DNA from: Volvariella volvacea V23
Taxonomy: Eukaryota; Basidiomycota; Agaricomycetes; Agaricales; Pluteaceae
NCBI GenBank assembly: GCA_000349905.1
Contig: KB722744.1
Location: 724,555-734,653 of the forward strand
Direction of reading: 5' to 3'
Length of the DNA: 10,099 nt
This document shows positions 8,647-10,099 of this stretch, piece by piece. The notes under the pieces are model-generated. The model saw only the letters and a list, made by a program, of their open reading frames with translations, was not told where the DNA came from and searched no databases. The number at the start of each line of letters is the position of its first letter. Positions within the stretch are counted from its first letter, which is position 1. Both the position numbers and the translations under genes were made by a program.

Positions 8647-9322
8647 ATGCTGACAGACAACATGAGTCGCTCGCCCCTCCTGAGCACCTCGGATTGAATT
8701 CTCGGAACACTCGTCAATGCCTCCGGAATTGCGGAGGTTCCTAGCGTTGCAGACGTGGGCAGCGCTGCACTTTCTCTTGCGAGAACCCTCCAAGTAACAT
8801 TTTATTTTCTCTCTAATATTGGTTCATGAAAGCTTACTTGAATCTGATGGGATGTAGAGCGCACAATTCAACAAGAAGACATTTCAGGAACTGCGTGAAT
8901 GCATCTGCGAGGCGGCCTATATCTTCATCGTAGAACTTCAACGAGACCGGAGGAACAAGGTGCATCAATCAGAAGAATTACGCAAGGGCTTGTACCAATT
9001 TCCCAAGTGACCCTCCACCCTTACCTTATTATTCAACTGACTATGAAAAAGGAAATTACAAAAGATTCGGAGAGGCGCTGGAATCCAACTTCAAAGAGGC
9101 TGGTTTTCCAGGCTGGTCCATTTTTCTGAGGACAAAGAGGCCCTGCAAGATTTTTGGCAACGTCTCTTCCGTTCATTGGGTATATTTGGTGTTAGTATAG
9201 TCTGTTGGACGGACCATCAGTATGGACCGGACTTATGGTTATCCAGACCAAGTATGTGGACCGGTACTTGGAATGTACACATGTTACGGAGAAATACATG
9301 GCTAGATACACATGGTAGATAG
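8647..9322 (+). pseudogene. Relict four-helix-bundle (MLKL-NTD-like) domain of a STAND/cell-death-type protein
   Basis: Reconstructed by splicing: exon A 8647-8793, intron 8794-8857 (64 nt, GTAACA...TGTAG), exon B from 8858, intron from 8992 (GTACCA, 60 nt) or 9007 (GTGACC, 45 nt) to 9051, and exon C from 9052, open to TAG at 9320. The frame is consistent across all three. Pieces read GIAEVPSVADVGSAALSLA, then FNKKTFQELRECICEAAY, then FSRLVHFSEDKEALQDFW and LFRSLGIFGVS. This matches the amphipathic helices (A..LA.T...., NK..F..L....C...Y, ...F....D...L......L..FG) that I recall from the MLKL-like N-terminal adaptor or pore-forming bundle heading many Agaricomycete NACHT/TPR and kinase proteins. 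An in-frame TGA at 8695-8697 separates two possible ATGs (8647, 8662) from the domain, and nothing like a NACHT, kinase or TPR follows. The tail after about 9190 runs into hairpin-rich DNA. I therefore call it a truncated, probably dead copy. An unseen upstream exon bypassing the TGA is the alternative. Confidence 0.55.
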
Positions 9323-9410
9323 TCATAGGATACAGGTAGATAGATCCTAAGTATCACCAAAGTGACCCACATCGATTCCGATGTGGATACCATCATTTCC
9401 AAAATGGTGG
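9223..9410. repeat. Cluster of short hairpins
   Basis: Three stem-loops lie within 190 nt. CCAAGTA (9248-9254) pairs with TACTTGG (9265-9271). CCACATCG (9367-9374) pairs perfectly with CGATGTGG (9379-9386) over a 4-nt loop. CCATCATTT (9390-9398) pairs with AAATGGTGG (9402-9410), with one G-T. The phrase TGGACCGG occurs near 9225 and again at 9257. Such density suggests a decayed inverted-repeat element or TE tail. It overlaps the doubtful 3' end of the helical-bundle relict. Confidence 0.4.
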
Positions 9411-9613
9411 ACGGCACTTGTCACTCCTCTGTACAAATAGTTCCAGCATGTACCTACCAGCTCCCCAATCCTCAGATATACACAAAGTATCATTACTCTC
9501 TACTCCTAGGTGAGGTGACCTCCATAGCCTCTAGCGCCTGTAAGGCTGCTGTTCAACAAAATGGAGGTGGGTAGAGTGGGAGTGATGTTGAGGAAAAAGC
9601 GAATACTCAGATT

Positions 9614-9697
9614 CTATTCCCAAGCGAAGAATAGTAAGTAAGGGTGTATCAAGAAGAGACTAGCTCATAGTCGCTTACCTATTCCCAAGCGAAGAAT
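9614..9697 (+). repeat. 19-bp exact direct repeat, 65-bp period
   Basis: CTATTCCCAAGCGAAGAAT occurs exactly at 9614-9632 and 9679-9697. Both copies lie within the candidate LTR. Confidence 0.8.
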
Positions 9698-9718
9698 CTT
9701 TAAAGCTGGGGAATAGGT
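9677..9718. repeat. 14-bp-stem hairpin
   Basis: ACCTATTCCCAAGC (9677-9690) pairs with GCTGGGGAATAGGT (9705-9718) at 13 of 14 positions around a 14-nt loop. Its left arm is part of the second copy of the 19-bp direct repeat, so duplication and hairpin share sequence. Confidence 0.75.
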
Positions 9719-10099
9719 GGCAAGAGCAGTACGGTATATATACTACTCGAAGATAAATAAAGATAAATAAAGGGATATAATCTCCTGGGTGAGGAGAAGT
9801 GGGGGGTAAGAATGAAAGTAACAAAGTGGGAGTTCTGAGCGAAGAGTGTAGCGCACAGACCAGGGGACGCATAAGCTAGGTCAGCATGTACGCGTAAGCC
9901 CGTGTCATGTGCAGTCAATGTGGGAAGGGGATGGAGTCATATGAGATCATAATCGATCTTCTGACTTGACACATGTTCATCTAGAACAAGATCGAGTCAT
10001 CGGATGCAGTAGAGAACAAAGGGTATACCATAAAGGGGAAACGGAGATGAGAGAAGTGAGATAGGATATCGTAGATGAGGGTATAGGGTACAGGTAAAT

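Larger units (their letters stand above)
9586..10099 (+). mobile_element. Possible LTR or TE edge, running off the window
   Basis: A purine-rich stretch (9561-9585, 20 of 25 purines) is followed directly by TGTTGAGG, as a polypurine tract is followed by the TG of a 3' LTR. Downstream come a TATATATA box (9735-9742) and two AATAAA signals in a tandem AGATAAATAA duplication (9751-9770), the expected order for U3-R. No matching second LTR, target duplication or polyprotein is in the window and the 3' boundary is not found, so this is only a suggestion. Confidence 0.25.

Noticed and set aside
8518..8793. 91-codon open frame on the minus strand, cysteine- and lysine-rich
   Set aside because: It is the exact antisense of exon A of the helical-bundle relict, lacks an ATG at its first codon, and shows no family motif. 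The plus-strand reading with flanking splice signals explains the open frame better.

Overview
This looks like nuclear DNA of a filamentous fungus, most likely a mushroom-forming basidiomycete (Agaricomycetes). The genes are cut by many introns of 45-67 nt with GTNNGN-type donors and CTNA-type branch sites, start codons sit in CACCATG-like contexts, and one gene is of a type I associate with Agaricomycetes (membrane-anchored coiled coil plus cysteine-rich ectodomain). I spliced all models by eye, using reading frame and family resemblance. No search was run.

Layout. (1) 1-1540: AT-rich sequence with no convincing gene. It holds two diverged copies of a 33-35 nt motif and is probably worn-out repeat DNA. 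(2) 1541-2851, minus strand: four-exon gene for a 378-residue membrane protein with the 'putative sensor' fold (PF13796-like) behind a long disordered N-terminus. (3) 2852-3288: shared upstream region of two divergent genes. (4) 3289-4718, plus strand: seven-exon gene for a 367-residue 2-oxoglutarate/Fe(II) dioxygenase of the isopenicillin-N-synthase-like family, complete in its metal and co-substrate ligands, with one GC-AG intron. (5) 4719-5377: intergenic and promoter DNA with a 27-nt pyrimidine tract. (6) 5378-6877, plus strand: seven-exon gene for a 348-residue type II membrane protein with a charged coiled coil and two tandem four-cysteine modules. (7) 6878-8646: no supportable gene. (8) 8647-9322, plus strand: relict of a gene encoding a four-helix bundle resembling the MLKL-type N-terminal domain of fungal STAND/NLR-like and cell-death proteins, with an in-frame TGA near its start. 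(9) 9223-10099: hairpin-rich DNA followed by a possible LTR edge (purine tract, TG, TATA box, AATAAA signals, 19-bp direct repeats, 14-bp hairpin).

The three intact genes do not form an obvious pathway: a membrane protein of unknown role, a soluble oxidoreductase and a membrane-anchored ectodomain protein. Only the first two share a promoter region. The right third reads as accessory, decaying sequence. The most interesting items are the duplicated Cys4 module with a matching intron position, the cell-death-type helical-bundle relict, and the fungal stand-alone sensor-fold protein.
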